The translations under genes and the position numbers were made by a program. A DNA stretch of 64,000 bases from Parapedobacter indicus (GTDB taxonomy: Bacteria > Bacteroidota > Bacteroidia > Sphingobacteriales > Sphingobacteriaceae), in NCBI RefSeq assembly GCF_900113765.1, contig NZ_FOQO01000009.1, positions 284,392 through 348,391 of the forward strand, in the 5' to 3' direction. A model generated the notes under the pieces. The model saw only the letters and a list, made by a program, of their open reading frames with translations, made no database searches and had not been told where the DNA came from. Positions 42,695 through 51,676 of this stretch are shown one piece after another; the stretch's first letter is position 1, and each line of letters begins with the position of its first letter.

Positions 42695-44965
42695 ATGGGA
42701 TTTTTACAAGAAAATTTGATTTATTTAGTACCTGTGCTTGCCCTAATCGGCATCGTGGTGATGATTGTAAAATCAGCGTGGGTAAGGAAACAGGACGCTG
42801 GTGACGAGCGGATGAAAGGTATTGCAAAAAATATCCAGGAGGGGGCCTTGGCATTCCTGAGAGCGGAATACCGGATTCTTCTTATTTTTGTGATCATCGC
42901 ATCCATCGCGCTTTTTGCCGTATCTACCGTGGTCGAAACCACCCATTGGATTATTGTCGTTGCATTTGTTTTCGGCGCCTTCTTTTCGGCCTTAGCAGGA
43001 AATATCGGCATGCGCATCGCAACCCAATCCAATGTGCGTACCACACAGGCGGCAAGAACGAGCTTACCTAATGCATTGAAAGTTTCGTTCTCTGGCGGTA
43101 CGGTGATGGGATTGGGAGTAGCCGGACTGGCCGTACTTGGTCTAAGCATTTTCTTTCTAATCTTTCTGAATATGTTTGTTACCGATGGCGGCAACCTCTA
43201 TCGGGAGATGACCGTCGTGCTAGAAGCACTGGCAGGGTTCTCCCTGGGAGCCGAGTCCATTGCGCTTTTCGCTCGCGTGGGTGGCGGCATTTACACCAAG
43301 GCCGCTGACGTCGGTGCTGACCTCGTTGGGAAAGTAGAAGCCGGAATTCCAGAAGATGATCCGAGAAATCCGGCTACTATTGCAGATAACGTGGGTGATA
43401 ACGTAGGGGACGTAGCCGGAATGGGCGCTGACCTCTTTGGTTCGTACGTTGCCACGGTGCTTGCCTCGATGGTGCTCGGAAATTACATCATTAAAGACAT
43501 GACCGAAGTTTCGGGCACAACATATACCGATGCATTCAACGGATATGGTCCCATTCTACTACCGATGGTGATTGCCGGTGTGGGTATTATTGCTTCCATT
43601 ATTGGTACGTTCTTCGTCAAGATTTCTTCCAATGATGCGAAAGAAAACCAAGTACAAGGCGCACTGAATTTAGGAAACTGGGTTGCTATCATCTTGACGG
43701 TTATCGCTTGTTTCTTTCTGATCCGCTTTATGTTGCCCGAGACAATTAACATGAAGTTTTTCGGCGAAGGCTTTAAGGATGTGTCCCGGATGAATGTGTT
43801 TTATGCGACTATTGTAGGTTTGGCGGTAGGCGGATTGATTTCGTCATTCACAGAATTTTATACCGGACTGGGTAAAAAGCCTGTATTGAATATTGTCCGG
43901 AATTCTTCTACCGGAGCGGCCACTAATATCATCGCCGGGCTAGCAACCGGTATGAAATCGACATTTTCTTCGGTGCTGCTTTTTGCGTTAGCTATTTGGG
44001 GTTCATATGAATTGGCAGGGTTTTACGGCGTGGCCATTGCCGCGTCTGCCATGATGGCAACCACCGCCATGCAGCTGGCCATTGATGCATTCGGACCGAT
44101 TGCTGACAACGCCGGAGGTATCGCAGAGATGAGCGAGTTGCCCAAGGAAGTGCGCCAACGTACCGACATCCTCGATTCCGTAGGAAATACAACTGCAGCG
44201 GTGGGAAAAGGATTTGCGATTGCTTCGGCGGCATTGACCGCTTTGGCTCTCTTTGCAGCTTACGTAACGTTTACCGGGATCGATGGCATCAATATTTTCA
44301 AAGCAGACGTTTTGGCCGCGCTGTTTATTGGCGGAATGATTCCGGTGGTGTTCTCGGCGTTAGCTATGCAGTCCGTCGGGAAAGCCGCGATGGATATGGT
44401 GAATGAAGTACGTCGCCAGTTTCGCGAAATACCGGGGATCATGGAAGGAACGGGCAAACCCGAATATGGTAAATGTGTTGACATCTCTACCAAAGCAGCA
44501 CTACGTGAAATGATGCTTCCCGGTGCGCTCACCATCGTTACCCCGATTATTGTCGGTTTTGTGATGGGTGCAGAGGCATTGGGCGCCTATATGGCAGGTG
44601 TTGCGGTTTCAGGTGTACTTTGGGCAATTTTCCAAAACAATGCGGGTGGTGCGTGGGATAATGCGAAAAAGTCGTTCGAAGCGGGCGTGGAAATCAATGG
44701 TGAAATGACCTATAAAGGTTCCGATGCGCACAAAGCAGCCGTTACTGGAGATACGGTAGGTGACCCGTTCAAGGATACCTCTGGTCCGTCCATGAACATC
44801 TTGATCAAATTAACCTGCTTAGTAGGGTTGGTCATTGCCCCAATTTTGGGTGGCCACACCAACAGCCAGGCAAAACTTGAAACAAACGATATAAATAAAG
44901 AAATTTCGATGGCCAAACAATCCGAAAACACAGCGGTTATGGTACAAACCAATCAATCGGAATAA
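42695..44965 (+). CDS. hppA: Membrane-bound ion-translocating pyrophosphatase (K+-dependent, probably H+-pumping)
   Basis: A 756-residue pump with about 16 helices that couples pyrophosphate hydrolysis to ion export. The catalytic [11 protein letters not shown] (206-215) and [18 protein letters not shown] (231-248) motifs are intact. [10 protein letters not shown] has Ala and Gly at the positions that are Lys and Thr in K+-independent enzymes, so it should need K+. The gate Glu of Na+ pumps (DLFES) is Gly249 here, and the plant-type Glu (SYAE) is Ala253; instead Glu187 appears in GAESIALF where most family members have Ser. I recall this helix-5 Glu from Flavobacterium-type H+ pumps. Terminator downstream. 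Confidence 0.95.
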   Translation: MGFLQENLIYLVPVLALIGIVVMIVKSAWVRKQDAGDERMKGIAKNIQEGALAFLRAEYRILLIFVIIASIALFAVSTVVETTHWIIVVAFVFGAFFSALAGNIGMRIATQSNVRTTQAARTSLPNALKVSFSGGTVMGLGVAGLAVLGLSIFFLIFLNMFVTDGGNLYREMTVVLEALAGFSLGAESIALFARVGGGIYTKAADVGADLVGKVEAGIPEDDPRNPATIADNVGDNVGDVAGMGADLFGSYVATVLASMVLGNYIIKDMTEVSGTTYTDAFNGYGPILLPMVIAGVGIIASIIGTFFVKISSNDAKENQVQGALNLGNWVAIILTVIACFFLIRFMLPETINMKFFGEGFKDVSRMNVFYATIVGLAVGGLISSFTEFYTGLGKKPVLNIVRNSSTGAATNIIAGLATGMKSTFSSVLLFALAIWGSYELAGFYGVAIAASAMMATTAMQLAIDAFGPIADNAGGIAEMSELPKEVRQRTDILDSVGNTTAAVGKGFAIASAALTALALFAAYVTFTGIDGINIFKADVLAALFIGGMIPVVFSALAMQSVGKAAMDMVNEVRRQFREIPGIMEGTGKPEYGKCVDISTKAALREMMLPGALTIVTPIIVGFVMGAEALGAYMAGVAVSGVLWAIFQNNAGGAWDNAKKSFEAGVEINGEMTYKGSDAHKAAVTGDTVGDPFKDTSGPSMNILIKLTCLVGLVIAPILGGHTNSQAKLETNDINKEISMAKQSENTAVMVQTNQSE

Positions 44966-44984
44966 AGCATCGATGTGGTTGAGC

Positions 44985-45030
44985 AAACAAAACGGGGGTT
45001 TGTTACGGTAACAAACCCCTGTTTTGTTTT
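44985..45030 (+). terminator. Rho-independent terminator after hppA
   Basis: AACAAAACGGGGGTTTGTTAC pairs with GTAACAAACCCC and GTTTTGTT (one bulge), followed by T-rich sequence. Stem of about 18 pairs, starting 20 bases after the stop. Confidence 0.85.
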
Positions 45031-45159
45031 ATTGATTGAGCTTCGCCGACCATTCCCTGTTAAGCGAACCATGGCAAAAAAATCATCTATTTAAAAATAA
45101 AATTTTGTAGGTTTGGCTCGGCCATGCATGAATGGGCCTAGATTGAAAAGAAAAATTGC

Positions 45160-46644
45160 ATGTTATTTAAAAAATCAATCCCTACATTAATTGCTGAAGC
45201 TGCGGAGAGCGGAGAAGGCACACTTAAACGGACGTTAACAAGCAGTGGCCTCGTAGCGTTGGGCGTTGGAGCCATTATCGGAGCGGGATTGTTCTCGCTA
45301 ACAGGGATAGCCGCTGCAGAAAATGCGGGACCAGCGGTAACTCTTTCGTTTATTGTTGCTGCCATAGGATGCGCATTCGCGGGCCTCTGTTATGCGGAAT
45401 TTGCTGCAATGATTCCCGTGGCCGGAAGTGCGTACACTTATTCATACGCCACGCTGGGTGAGTTTGTTGCCTGGATTATCGGTTGGGATCTTGTATTGGA
45501 ATATGCGTTGGGCGCTGCGACGGTGGCATCCAGTTGGTCACAATATTTCAACGAGTTGCTTCTTGTATTCGGCATAAATCTCCCCGAAAGCCTGCTTCAT
45601 GGTCCTTGGGAAGGTGGTATCGTCAATATTCCGGCAATCGTTATTGTCTGCCTGCTTTCGCTTCTCCTGATGAGGGGTACGCACGAGTCATCGATAGTCA
45701 ATAATATTCTGGTAGTCGTTAAAGTCGCCGTTGTATTGATTTTCATAGCTTTGGGTTGGAGTTTCATTAATCCGCTAAACCACGAGCCTTTTATTCCGGC
45801 AAACGAAGGCGAGCAGCTGGTTAAGTCGGGGCAGCTAGGTTTTTTTGAATTCTTCAAAAGTGACTATTTTGGGCATTTTGGCATCAGCGGAATCATGCGC
45901 GGTGCCGGTGTCGTATTTTTTGCCTTCATCGGTTTTGATGCCGTAAGTACTGCCGCACAGGAAGCGAAAAATCCCCAGAAAGGAATGCCCATTGGCATCA
46001 TCGGGTCGCTACTGGTCTGTACCCTTTTATATGTGCTCTTCTCTTACGTGATGACCGGACTGGAAAACTACACCAAATTTGCCGGTGATGCAAAACCCGT
46101 AGCCACAGCATTTGCACAAACAGGTTATACCTTTCTCAACACTGCAATGATCATTGCCATCCTTACCGGATATACTTCGGTAATGCTGGTAATGTTGCTC
46201 GGGCAAAGCCGCGTCTTCTATACAATGAGCAAAGATGGTTTACTTCCCAAACTCTTTTCGGACCTATCCAAATTCCAAACTCCCTGGAAAACCAATGTAA
46301 TCTTCATGTTTTTCGTCAGTATTTTCGCAGGCTTTGTTCCGGTATCCGATCTGGGGCACATGGTCAGTATTGGCACGCTGTTCGCCTTCGTACTGGTGTG
46401 CATAGGGATCATGGTACTGCGTAAAACCAATCCGGATATTCAACGGCCATTCCGTACGCCGCTGGTACCGGTAGTACCGATACTTGGCATCGTTGTCTGT
46501 GTAGCCATGATGGCGTCATTACCCATCGAAAGCTGGGAGCGATTGGCCATTTGGATGATCTTGGGCATCGTTATCTATTTTGCCTATGGAAAAAGACATA
46601 GTAAAATCCGAACTGCACATGCGTCAAAGCTGCCAAAAGGCTAA
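45160..46644 (+). CDS. APC family cationic/branched amino-acid permease (YfnA/CAT type)
   Basis: A 494-residue permease whose first helix carries GVGAIIGAGLFSLTGIAAAE (about 35-54), the CAT-subfamily pattern, followed by AGLCYAEFAAMIPVAGSAYTYSY. About 12-14 helices; SRVFYTMSKDGLLP near 347-360 is typical of YfnA-like proteins. The C-terminal tail is basic. It follows the hppA terminator with a TAGGTTTG box at 45108-45115, so it has its own transcript. Substrate unknown; cationic or neutral amino acids are likely. Confidence 0.9.
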   Translation: MLFKKSIPTLIAEAAESGEGTLKRTLTSSGLVALGVGAIIGAGLFSLTGIAAAENAGPAVTLSFIVAAIGCAFAGLCYAEFAAMIPVAGSAYTYSYATLGEFVAWIIGWDLVLEYALGAATVASSWSQYFNELLLVFGINLPESLLHGPWEGGIVNIPAIVIVCLLSLLLMRGTHESSIVNNILVVVKVAVVLIFIALGWSFINPLNHEPFIPANEGEQLVKSGQLGFFEFFKSDYFGHFGISGIMRGAGVVFFAFIGFDAVSTAAQEAKNPQKGMPIGIIGSLLVCTLLYVLFSYVMTGLENYTKFAGDAKPVATAFAQTGYTFLNTAMIIAILTGYTSVMLVMLLGQSRVFYTMSKDGLLPKLFSDLSKFQTPWKTNVIFMFFVSIFAGFVPVSDLGHMVSIGTLFAFVLVCIGIMVLRKTNPDIQRPFRTPLVPVVPILGIVVCVAMMASLPIESWERLAIWMILGIVIYFAYGKRHSKIRTAHASKLPKG

Positions 46645-46656
46645 AGTTGTCAAGTT

Positions 46657-48042
46657 TCAAAAGTGAACAACGATGGATTCTTCCAACGTCTGCTGAACTT
46701 TTTTGGGAAGGTTAGCGAGTAGATCATATCCTGTTTGCTGTTCGATATAATCTACACTAACGCGGTAACTTTTCCAATGGCTGTTGACGTCATTACTATT
46801 GGGCATGTCAACGGCAATGATGTCCGTATTTTTATCGATACGGGCAAGGTCATCTTCACCGCTTGACAGTAGCAAAACGACTTTCCAAACACGCTCGGGC
46901 ACGGTAACCTTCCCATCGTCAATTGTTTCTATGCGCCCCTTATTCCCTATGCCACCGCGGCCGTATGAACCCATGACGATATAGGCTTCTCGTCCCGAAC
47001 GGACGAGATCACGGACATAGTTTTCCAGATCTGCCCAGGGCCCTCCATTATGTTGGGGAGCTTGAGGAATCATGTTCGTCATGAGGAACGTGGCTGAATT
47101 AGCAGTGTGGGAACTTGTGCGATCGCCTGAAGGGCAGTTGTGACCGCGATCGAAGCCAGATCCGGCATAGCTAATATCGGATACGGCATACCAGCTGTCC
47201 GGAATGCCAATGTAAGGTGCAAAGTTATCTTGCCTGCCGACTGCGCCGGTGATATTCGTTTCATCCAGGTGCCAGCTTACCCAGTTCGGCGTACCACGGT
47301 CACGATTATATGATAATACGAAATAGTGGTGATCGATCAGGTAATTGGTGTAATTGATCACATCGATGGTTGCGTTGGATGGATTGCCGAGAAGCAAATT
47401 GCTGTTGTCACCGGATATTGGAGGCGCATCATTGCCGCGCATGGCATTGCGGGGCGACGCTTGTTGAGGTTCCGGGTGGCTTTCCGGCGTACCGCGGGCT
47501 CCAACGACGATTCCGGGATCACCGCTCCCTTTGAATACCACATCATCGATGTTTAGCCGTCCTCCGCCCAGTTTGACAATTCGTATGCGTACTTTTCCGG
47601 TGTCCGAAACCGCAAACGAATCAAGCTTCAACGAATAAGTCGATGTCGTGATTTCGCCACTCAGGTCTTTAAAATCCGATTCGCTGGAAGCTATCTGGAT
47701 TTTCCAGTACGCCGGGGCATCCTTGCCGAATAGTGCATGTTTGAGGTAGACCATGGTAACGTTATTGATTTCGAACGTTGTAGTTACCTGGCCTTTGTTG
47801 CGAATACGTAACGAGCGTTCGCCGTTACATGCATCTCCCTGTACTGCTCCACCCCAGATCAGGGCATCGTCCAATGTCCAGATTCCCGTATGCAACTGGA
47901 GATCACCGATTGCGTAAGCATCCTTCCGAGCACCCTCAAAATCCTCCATTACTTGGTAGATAAGGGGACTCGGATTGTTTTTTTTATCGTCGCAGGTAAT
48001 GACGACAAAGATTATAAGTAGACTGCATATCGCGCTCTTCAC
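46657..48042 (-). CDS. DNA/RNA non-specific endonuclease, lipoprotein
   Basis: A 461-residue secreted nuclease with a His-Me-finger (NUC1/NucA) domain. The active-site motif DRGH is at 298-301 in GFDRGHNCPSGDRT, and NMIPQAPQHNGGPWADLENYV carries the metal-binding Asn. The N terminus is a lipoprotein signal with a Cys at 17 (FVVITC), and residues 30-175 look like a beta-sandwich, CBM-like domain. The start is GTG at 48042. It would degrade extracellular DNA/RNA for nutrients or biofilm control. No immunity protein is next to it, consistent with export. Confidence 0.9.
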   Translation of the reverse strand: MKSAICSLLIIFVVITCDDKKNNPSPLIYQVMEDFEGARKDAYAIGDLQLHTGIWTLDDALIWGGAVQGDACNGERSLRIRNKGQVTTTFEINNVTMVYLKHALFGKDAPAYWKIQIASSESDFKDLSGEITTSTYSLKLDSFAVSDTGKVRIRIVKLGGGRLNIDDVVFKGSGDPGIVVGARGTPESHPEPQQASPRNAMRGNDAPPISGDNSNLLLGNPSNATIDVINYTNYLIDHHYFVLSYNRDRGTPNWVSWHLDETNITGAVGRQDNFAPYIGIPDSWYAVSDISYAGSGFDRGHNCPSGDRTSSHTANSATFLMTNMIPQAPQHNGGPWADLENYVRDLVRSGREAYIVMGSYGRGGIGNKGRIETIDDGKVTVPERVWKVVLLLSSGEDDLARIDKNTDIIAVDMPNSNDVNSHWKSYRVSVDYIEQQTGYDLLANLPKKVQQTLEESIVVHF

Positions 48043-48164
48043 CCCCCAAAAATAGAAAAAAAGAAAAACCCGTTGTTTTCAAATCGAAAAATACCCGACC
48101 GACATGCCGCGTTTTCAATATTGTTATACAACAATTTATTAACGGTAATTTTACACAAGATACC

Positions 48165-48172
48165 TACCTTTG
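48165..48172 (+). promoter_or_regulatory. -7 box of the TonB receptor gene
   Basis: TACCTTTG. The -33 region is T-rich but lacks TTTG. It leaves 24 bases to a first possible ATG (48197) and 120 to the preferred ATG 48293. Confidence 0.45.
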
Positions 48173-48292
48173 CATTGTTAACAATTCATTCACACCATGA
48201 ATGTAACGTTTCTCACAGCACATGAAATACAACTTCCCTCAAGTTTACTGAGAAAATTTGCATTCGGCACACCTCACTTATCATTTTCAAAT

Positions 48293-50959
48293 ATGGCAAC
48301 AAAAACTACCAAATGGGTTACATTAGTTGCACTTTTCGTAGTGCTTAGCAACTATTCATGGGCACAGCGCGTACTTACAGGTAAAGTAACAGACGGTATC
48401 GACCCGATTGTAGGTGCAACTGTTACGGTACGGGGCTCCTTGGGAGGTACATCTACCGATAGTGAAGGTAACTTCAGTCTATCTACGGATGTTACATCCG
48501 GTGAACTGGTTATCCGTATTCTTGGTTTCTCTTCCCGTACAGTGCCTTTTTCCGCTGAATCCAATTTAGGCACCATCGTTTTAACAGTCTCCGATTCACA
48601 GTCACTTGAAGAGGTGGTTGTTGTAGGCCGAGGGATTATCGATATAGCCGAGGATCGGAAAACACCAATAGCGGTTTCTACCATATCCCGTACTGAAATA
48701 CAAAACAAGGGTGTCGGAAACGTTGAATTTCCAGAAATCATGAAAAACACGCCGTCGGTGTTTGTAGCCAATCAAGCCAGCGGCTTCGGGGATGGTCAGA
48801 ATTTCCTTCGTGGGTTTGATCAATCGAATACCGCTTACTTGTTGAATGGCCAACCCATCAATGGCATGGAGGACGGAAATATGTATTGGTCAAACTGGAG
48901 TTCAATCGCCGACGTTGCTAATGCCATCCAAGTTCAAAGGGGGCTGGGTTCTTCCAAATTGGCCATTTCCTCGGTTGGCGGCACCGTAAATATCGTCACA
49001 AAAGCCACAGACTTGAAAAAGGGAGGATCCGTACGTTTTATGACTGGTAATGACGGTTACTTGAAAGGAACTGTAGGTTACAACACTGGACTTCAAAACA
49101 AGTGGGGCTTTTCAATGATGATAGACTATTGGAGAGCCGACCGTAAATATGCAGTGGGGACGCAGGGAGAAGGTCAAAGCTATTTCTTCTCCGTTGGATA
49201 TAAACCAAATGACCGTCATAATTTCAACTTCATGGTATTTGGTGCTCCTCAGAAACACGGTCAAAATTATTCCAAAGCGTTAGAGACGACATATTGGCCC
49301 GATGATGCCAGTGGTGGAATTGCAGGTCAGATTAACACCCCCGGTTATGATTTGACGGGAATTAAGGGTAATCATAACTATGGCCACTACAATGGCGAAG
49401 GGCTCTCGTTGGTAACCAACTTTTACCACAAACCTGTTGCCAACCTTAACTGGGATTTTGACATTGACGAAAAATCGTCACTCTCTACTGTATTATATGC
49501 TTCCTTAGGTCGGGGTGGTAGTACAGGTTCCCTAGGCAATGGTCAAAACCGCTTGCCGAGCATGTACGGGTCAGCTTATGGCCCACAAGGACAATTGCTA
49601 TGGGATAACATCGCGGAATACAATGCGGACATTGCAGACGGTATAAGTTCCGGCTTCAACGGCACCATGTTGCGTGCGTCGATGAATAACCACTTTTGGT
49701 ATGGTCTGGTGTCCAACTTTAATCATGAAACCGACGTTGGCCTCACATTCAATGTGGGTGCAGACCTTCGCTTTTACCATGGTGACCACTTCCGTCAAAT
49801 AATCAATAAATTGGGATTGGATAGTCGTATCGAAAACAGTCCTGCACATGGCGGTGAATTTGAAATTACGGAGACCTTTAAAGCGGACCCTTGGGCATCT
49901 TTATTTAACTATGCTCCGGTAGACCAGCGTGTGGGCTACGACGATTCAGAAGATATCAACTACCAAGGCCTTTTCGGACAGGTGGAATACAGCAGCGAGG
50001 ATTTTTCTATATTTGTGCAAGGCTCTGTGTCCAACCAATCTTATGTCAAACTTAACCGTTGGAATTATGAAGGAGGAGAAGCGAAGTCTGACATGGAAAC
50101 CAAATTCGGTTATAACATCAAAGGAGGTGCTTCCTATACTATCAACGAAGAAAACACGTTATTTGTCAATATCGGCCAATACTCGCGGCAACCATTTTTA
50201 GACAATGTATTTCAACAGGGCACCATTGATTTCACCGATCCAGTGGTGGATAACGAAGAAATATTTGGATTGGAAGCCGGGTATCGTTTTGTTATCCCAA
50301 ACTTCACCATAAATCTCAATGGTTATTATACCGCGTGGAAAAATAGGTTCTTGGCTTATGACGCCGGTAACCGTGAAGTCAATGGTACGGTTTATACAAA
50401 TGTTACCTACCTGCTGACGGGAGTGACCCAATTGCATAAAGGTTTGGAACTCGACTTCCAAGCGCAGATCACCCCACAATGGATGTTGCGCGGATACGGT
50501 TCTCTCGGTGACTGGCAATACGATGGAGATTCACCTTACAGATTGAGAAACGACGAAGACTCGCAAATCATTGATAGTGGTAATTTGGGTCTTTCAGGTG
50601 TTAAAGTAGGTAACGCTGCACAAACGTCTTTTGGATTCGGGACGGAATATGACATCCTGGAAAACCTATCCGTCGATGCAAACTACAACTTCTACGATCG
50701 CCTGTATGCTCAGGTGGAAGCTGAGGACGTAGTCGGGGCGGCTTTAGAAGGCGAAATCTATGCACCGGAACGACTGGATTCATTCGGTGTCTTCGATGCA
50801 GGTCTCACCTATACATTCCGGATAGGCAATCAGCCGATAAAGTTCCGTGGAAATGTCTTGAATTTATTCAACACGAAATACTTCGGCAGAAAGGATGGCT
50901 TTGGATACTATTACGGGCTGGGTACAACTTGGAACGCAGGATTGACCTATAGCTTTTAA
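48293..50959 (+). CDS. TonB-dependent outer-membrane receptor
   Basis: An 888-residue TonB receptor. The signal peptide (MATKTTKWVTLVALFVVLSN then YSWAQ) is followed by a CarboxypepD_reg-like domain (RVLTGKVTDGIDPIVGATVT, about 25-105), a plug (110-250; FLRGFDQSNTAYLLNGQPIN) and a 22-strand beta-barrel ending in AGLTYSF. There is no SusD partner next to it, so it is not a standard polysaccharide-utilisation locus; iron, cobalamin or peptide uptake is possible. An upstream in-frame ATG (48197) would add 32 residues ahead of the signal peptide and is less likely. The terminator is 20 bases downstream. Confidence 0.9.
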   Translation: MATKTTKWVTLVALFVVLSNYSWAQRVLTGKVTDGIDPIVGATVTVRGSLGGTSTDSEGNFSLSTDVTSGELVIRILGFSSRTVPFSAESNLGTIVLTVSDSQSLEEVVVVGRGIIDIAEDRKTPIAVSTISRTEIQNKGVGNVEFPEIMKNTPSVFVANQASGFGDGQNFLRGFDQSNTAYLLNGQPINGMEDGNMYWSNWSSIADVANAIQVQRGLGSSKLAISSVGGTVNIVTKATDLKKGGSVRFMTGNDGYLKGTVGYNTGLQNKWGFSMMIDYWRADRKYAVGTQGEGQSYFFSVGYKPNDRHNFNFMVFGAPQKHGQNYSKALETTYWPDDASGGIAGQINTPGYDLTGIKGNHNYGHYNGEGLSLVTNFYHKPVANLNWDFDIDEKSSLSTVLYASLGRGGSTGSLGNGQNRLPSMYGSAYGPQGQLLWDNIAEYNADIADGISSGFNGTMLRASMNNHFWYGLVSNFNHETDVGLTFNVGADLRFYHGDHFRQIINKLGLDSRIENSPAHGGEFEITETFKADPWASLFNYAPVDQRVGYDDSEDINYQGLFGQVEYSSEDFSIFVQGSVSNQSYVKLNRWNYEGGEAKSDMETKFGYNIKGGASYTINEENTLFVNIGQYSRQPFLDNVFQQGTIDFTDPVVDNEEIFGLEAGYRFVIPNFTINLNGYYTAWKNRFLAYDAGNREVNGTVYTNVTYLLTGVTQLHKGLELDFQAQITPQWMLRGYGSLGDWQYDGDSPYRLRNDEDSQIIDSGNLGLSGVKVGNAAQTSFGFGTEYDILENLSVDANYNFYDRLYAQVEAEDVVGAALEGEIYAPERLDSFGVFDAGLTYTFRIGNQPIKFRGNVLNLFNTKYFGRKDGFGYYYGLGTTWNAGLTYSF

Positions 50960-50978
50960 TCCACAAATATTCGAGAAC

Positions 50979-51016
50979 AAAGCGGCTGAATTTTTCTTGG
51001 GATGGCCGCTTTTTTC
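50979..51016 (+). terminator. Rho-independent terminator after the TonB receptor
   Basis: AAAGCGGC (50979-50986) pairs with GCCGCTTT (51005-51012), 18-base loop, then a T run. It lies directly before the convergent mgtC stop and can also act on the minus strand. Confidence 0.8.
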
Positions 51017-51019
51017 TTT

Positions 51020-51664
51020 TCACGAATTATAATAAAATTCCTCTACATAGGTAAGACTGATCATTTCATTATTGAATGCCTGGAGATTTTTTCGGTCAGC
51101 TGACATCTCAAAGACCACTGACAACCTTCTGTTGCGTTTACTGACAGTTTTACGGCGATGGTTAATCCGGTGCTTGTCCATCACATGCTTCAACGACTCC
51201 ATATTCGTGATATCCATATCCTGGAAGACAACAAAAATCGTTCGGGTCAGAAAAACCCGTTCCATAGCGCTTTCAACCTTATTGAAGACGGATAAAATCA
51301 CCACGGTAATCACTGAAAGCGATAACGACAATCCATAGTATCCGATTCCGGCAGCCATACCGATTCCCGCTACAATCCAGATGACCGCGGCCGTCGTCAA
51401 CCCCATCACCGAAAACTTATCCTTAAATATAACACCAGCCCCGATAAAACCGATACCGGTGATGATATTCGCGGCAATCCGGTCATCACTGCCCACGCCA
51501 TAACGGGAAACAATCGTGAAAGCTGTAGCGCCCAAACAGATCAGCACAATGGTACGAAAACCGGCAGATTTGTTTTTATACTCACGTTCCAATCCTACCA
51601 GACTGCCTGCGATGATCGAGACGGCGATGGAAATTAAGTCTTCGTTTTCGGGAAAAAAATCCAT
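51020..51664 (-). CDS. MgtC/SapB family protein
   Basis: A 214-residue membrane protein with four or five N-terminal helices: GSLVGLEREYKNKSAGFRT (about 19-37) and GIGFIGAGVIFK (70-81), both MgtC hallmarks. A soluble C-terminal domain follows from residue 140. MgtC proteins help growth at low magnesium and modulate ATP synthase in some bacteria; no Mg-linked regulation is seen here. The ATG 51664 is chosen; a TTG at 51676 would almost touch the mutS2 stop. It follows mutS2 on the same strand with 12 bases between, so probably one operon. Confidence 0.9.
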   Translation of the reverse strand: MDFFPENEDLISIAVSIIAGSLVGLEREYKNKSAGFRTIVLICLGATAFTIVSRYGVGSDDRIAANIITGIGFIGAGVIFKDKFSVMGLTTAAVIWIVAGIGMAAGIGYYGLSLSLSVITVVILSVFNKVESAMERVFLTRTIFVVFQDMDITNMESLKHVMDKHRINHRRKTVSKRNRRLSVVFEMSADRKNLQAFNNEMISLTYVEEFYYNS

Positions 51665-51676
51665 ATTTATTGACAA

